7,450 nt of DNA, from NCBI GenBank assembly GCA_031259795.1, contig JAIRLA010000152.1, forward strand, positions 1 through 7,450. Direction: 5' to 3'. Positions 6,099 to 7,450 of this stretch are shown here, piece by piece. The translations under genes and the position numbers were made by a program. How positions within the stretch are numbered: position 1 is the stretch's first letter; each line of letters opens with the position of its first letter. Below the pieces are notes generated by a model. The model saw only the letters and a list, made by a program, of their open reading frames with translations, was not told where the DNA came from and did not search any database. The DNA comes from Azoarcus sp. (GTDB taxonomy: Bacteria > Pseudomonadota > Gammaproteobacteria > Burkholderiales > Rhodocyclaceae).

Positions 6099-7118
6099 TC
6101 AGTCGCGCGCTGGCGCGCCGGGTTGCGGCGGCGCGGGCTGGAGGAGGGTATCCGCGTCCCAACTGGCATCGAGCGCCTCGCGCAATGCGGCGGCGTCGAC
6201 GGCGATGGCGCCCGGTTCGCGCACGGGCGCGCCGATTTTTCGCCGTGTTTCGGCATCGAGGCGGACGCGGGCCGAAGCAACGAGGCTGTCGCGCACTTCA
6301 TCGAAGGATTGCTGCCTGCCCGTCTTGATGGGTTCTTCGAGGCGCAGGATATGGAAACCGAACTGGGTTTCGACGATGCCGGAGAGCTGGCCCGGCTTCT
6401 TGAGGGCGAAGGCGGCGTCTTCAAAGGGCTTCACTGTCTTGCCGCGCCCGAAGAAACCCAGATCGCCGCCCCGGCTGGCCGAACCGGGATCGTCCGACTC
6501 GGCGGTAGCGAGTTCCGCGAACGATTCGCCCTTTTCGAGGCGGGCAAGGATCGCCTCGGCCTTGGCGCGCGCTTGCTCCTTGGCCTGCTCGCCCGCGCAT
6601 TCGCAGGTCTTCACGAGGATGTGGCGGACATGCGCCTGCTCACCCTGGCGGAAGCGTTCCGGGAACGCCCGGTATTCTTCGCGCGCCAGCTTTTCGGCCA
6701 GTTCGGGGTCGGACGCGGCCCGGGCTTCGCGTTCGACGTAGGCGTTGAACAGTTCCGCGTCGATGATCTGCGCCAGACGGGCGGCGATTTCGGGGTCCTT
6801 GTCCAGTCCGGCGGCGCGGGCCTGGGCAGCCCCGGATTTGCGCAGGAGGAGATCGGTAATCAGATTGGATGCCGAAAAGGTCGAACGCTTGACGGCGTCC
6901 GCAAAACGCGGCTCCAGCATGGTGAGCGCCGTGCGGATTTCGGTCGCGTCGATGGCGGTGTTTCCGTATTGGGCCAGCGCGCCGGGAACAATTGCCGTCA
7001 CTGATTTTTCCTGGGCGGGGGCGGGTTCGTCCGCCGCCGGGGCGTTGCCGGCCATGAGGGCAAGGGCGCAGAACGTTGCCGTGCATGCGATGGTTTTCTT
7101 GAAATGGGTACTGTTCAT
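6099..7118 (-). CDS. Exported parvulin-type peptidyl-prolyl cis-trans isomerase
   Basis: A 339-residue protein with a Sec signal peptide (MNSTHFKKT, then a hydrophobic stretch to about 23, and a probable cut near APA-A at 28-29), so it likely acts in the periplasm on folding secreted or outer-membrane proteins. Residues 50-160 form a helical SurA/PrsA-like arm. The rotamase domain spans about 162-262: AHVRHILVK with H165, FAELATAESDDPGSASRGGDLGFFGRG (200-226), FEDAAFAL (232-239) and the closing TQFGFHILRLEE (251-262) with H256. A Cys-X-Cys (C172, C174) sits in a short insert right after the first strand. The tail after 300 is Pro/Ala-rich. GGGAG 7 nt before the ATG supports the start. It resembles PpiC/EpsD-type proteins, but the exact subfamily is not certain. 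It faces the exporter genes and shares no transcript with them. Confidence 0.88.
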   Translation of the reverse strand: MNSTHFKKTIACTATFCALALMAGNAPAADEPAPAQEKSVTAIVPGALAQYGNTAIDATEIRTALTMLEPRFADAVKRSTFSASNLITDLLLRKSGAAQARAAGLDKDPEIAARLAQIIDAELFNAYVEREARAASDPELAEKLAREEYRAFPERFRQGEQAHVRHILVKTCECAGEQAKEQARAKAEAILARLEKGESFAELATAESDDPGSASRGGDLGFFGRGKTVKPFEDAAFALKKPGQLSGIVETQFGFHILRLEEPIKTGRQQSFDEVRDSLVASARVRLDAETRRKIGAPVREPGAIAVDAAALREALDASWDADTLLQPAPPQPGAPARD

Positions 7119-7156
7119 CCATCAACTCCCAAAGGTTCGGATCATGATTATGCAAG

Positions 7157-7186
7157 CCCGCCGCGCCGGGGTTCCGGCGCGGCGGG
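7157..7186 (-). promoter_or_regulatory. Perfect 13-bp GC hairpin in the isomerase leader
   Basis: CCCGCCGCGCCGG (7157-7169) and its exact complement CCGGCGCGGCGGG (7174-7186) enclose a 4-nt loop. It lies 38 bp upstream of the isomerase ATG. Neither strand has a T-run after it, so it is not a standard intrinsic terminator. If transcription starts just downstream of the -10 at 7196-7201, the stem would sit within a few bases of the mRNA 5' end and could protect it. Confidence 0.6.
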
Positions 7187-7195
7187 AAAGTGCGG

Positions 7196-7201
7196 ATTCT
7201 A
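7196..7201 (-). promoter_or_regulatory. Candidate -10 box for the isomerase gene
   Basis: On the minus strand this reads TAGAAT followed by CCGC, the same box and context as the candidate promoter of alr (TAGAATCCGC). No convincing -35 lies 16-18 bp upstream. A second -10-like sequence, CATAAT, lies on the minus strand at 7147-7152, downstream of the hairpin. Either could serve. The bases 7202-7320 between this point and the rightward promoter hold no gene or motif I can support. Confidence 0.35.
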
Positions 7202-7320
7202 TCGGAAGACGGGCCTCCATCCGGCGAAAACAAGCGCGCGGTTAGTCCGGGCCGGGGATAAAAGGTTCCGCCTGGGCGCGATCGGCGCCGCCGCGCTCCG
7301 CGAGAATCCGTCCCCCCGAT

Positions 7321-7349
7321 TTGACATTTTTCCCGAAGCGGTCTAACTT
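7321..7349 (+). promoter_or_regulatory. Sigma-70 promoter for the SAM-II riboswitch transcript
   Basis: A perfect -35 TTGACA (7321-7326) and TAACTT (7344-7349) are exactly 17 bp apart. The -10 matches consensus at its first, second and last positions. Transcription would begin near 7356, a few bases before the riboswitch aptamer, which is the arrangement expected for a leader starting with a regulatory RNA. Confidence 0.7.
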
Positions 7350-7360
7350 CCCCGCCTCTT

Positions 7361-7416
7361 GGCGCCGATTTGATCCATAGCTTGCGGGCGCTCGACAAAT
7401 ACGGCTAAAGCGTGGG
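7361..7416 (+). promoter_or_regulatory. SAM-II riboswitch (S-adenosylmethionine-sensing leader)
   Basis: An H-type pseudoknot that binds S-adenosylmethionine. P1 is GGCGCC (7361-7366) with GGCGCT (7387-7392), six pairs including one G-U. The loop then has GATTTG, CTTGC, and after P1 CGACAAAT and GGCTAAAGC, in the order and spacing of SAM-II RNAs; compared from memory with the crystallised metX aptamer, the part after P1 aligns without gaps and the first loop is 3 nt longer. The P2 pseudoknot can form between 7374-7383 and 7408-7416 (TCCAT and GCTT against AAGC and GTGGG, one bulged A). This class normally controls methionine genes such as metX, metA or metZ, so one is expected just beyond the right edge. 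The class is known; this copy rests on motif and structure recognition, not a covariance search. Confidence 0.85.
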
Positions 7417-7418
7417 CG

Positions 7419-7450
7419 ACCCAGCCGGTTCCCGCGCCGCCTGGGTTTTT
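7419..7450 (+). terminator. Rho-independent terminator following the SAM-II aptamer
   Basis: ACCCAG (7419-7424) pairs with CTGGGT (7441-7446). After one C-C mismatch, CGG (7426-7428) pairs with CCG (7437-7439), continuing the stem around an 8-nt loop. Five T follow (7446-7450) up to the window edge, where the run may continue. It starts 3 nt after the pseudoknot and so is well placed to be the expression platform of the riboswitch. The gene it controls is outside the window. Confidence 0.75.

Noticed and set aside
7207..7241. Possible fifth copy of the CCATCCGGCG repeat module
   Set aside because: Only about ten bases match (CCATCCGGCG) before the similarity fades; not enough to call.

Overview
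The window looks like a chromosomal segment of a high-GC proteobacterium, most likely a betaproteobacterium. The inference rests on strongly GC-biased third codon positions, a set of GC-rich dispersed intergenic repeats, -10 boxes of the TAGAAT type, and a SAM-II riboswitch, a class mostly found in alpha- and betaproteobacteria. The genus cannot be told from the sequence.

Layout, left to right. Bases 1-736 hold no intact gene. They contain a short, apparently broken gene start with a good ribosome binding site (79-197), then a dense block of repeats (about 251-699): an inverted pair of composite elements, a reverse-oriented dispersed repeat, and a tandem array of about 25-bp units. Next come modB (737-1408) and modC (1412-2482), the membrane and ATPase subunits of a molybdate ABC importer, with no modA (binding protein) in view. 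An alanine racemase gene (2636-3700) follows, probably with its own promoter. The gap 3701-4008 carries another copy of the dispersed repeat, in the opposite orientation to the left-hand copy, then a GC-rich hairpin that covers the ribosome binding site of the next gene.

Bases 4009-6026 encode a two-gene ABC-2 polysaccharide exporter, a Wzm-like permease and a Wzt-like ATPase with a C-terminal substrate-recognition-type domain, overlapping by 4 nt. No glycosyltransferase lies beside it in this window. A convergent gene on the minus strand (7118-6099) encodes an exported parvulin-type peptidyl-prolyl isomerase, i.e. a periplasmic folding factor.

The last 130 bases are the most informative noncoding stretch. 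A TTGACA/17 bp/TAACTT promoter is followed by a well-matched SAM-II riboswitch aptamer and a rho-independent terminator ending at the window edge. A methionine or SAM biosynthesis gene (for example metX) is therefore expected just to the right. The 3' strand of the riboswitch pseudoknot can alternatively pair with the 5' arm of the terminator, which suggests control by premature termination.

The genes do not form one pathway. The window reads as a series of short housekeeping units (molybdate uptake, D-alanine supply, polysaccharide export, protein folding, methionine control) separated by repeat-bearing gaps.
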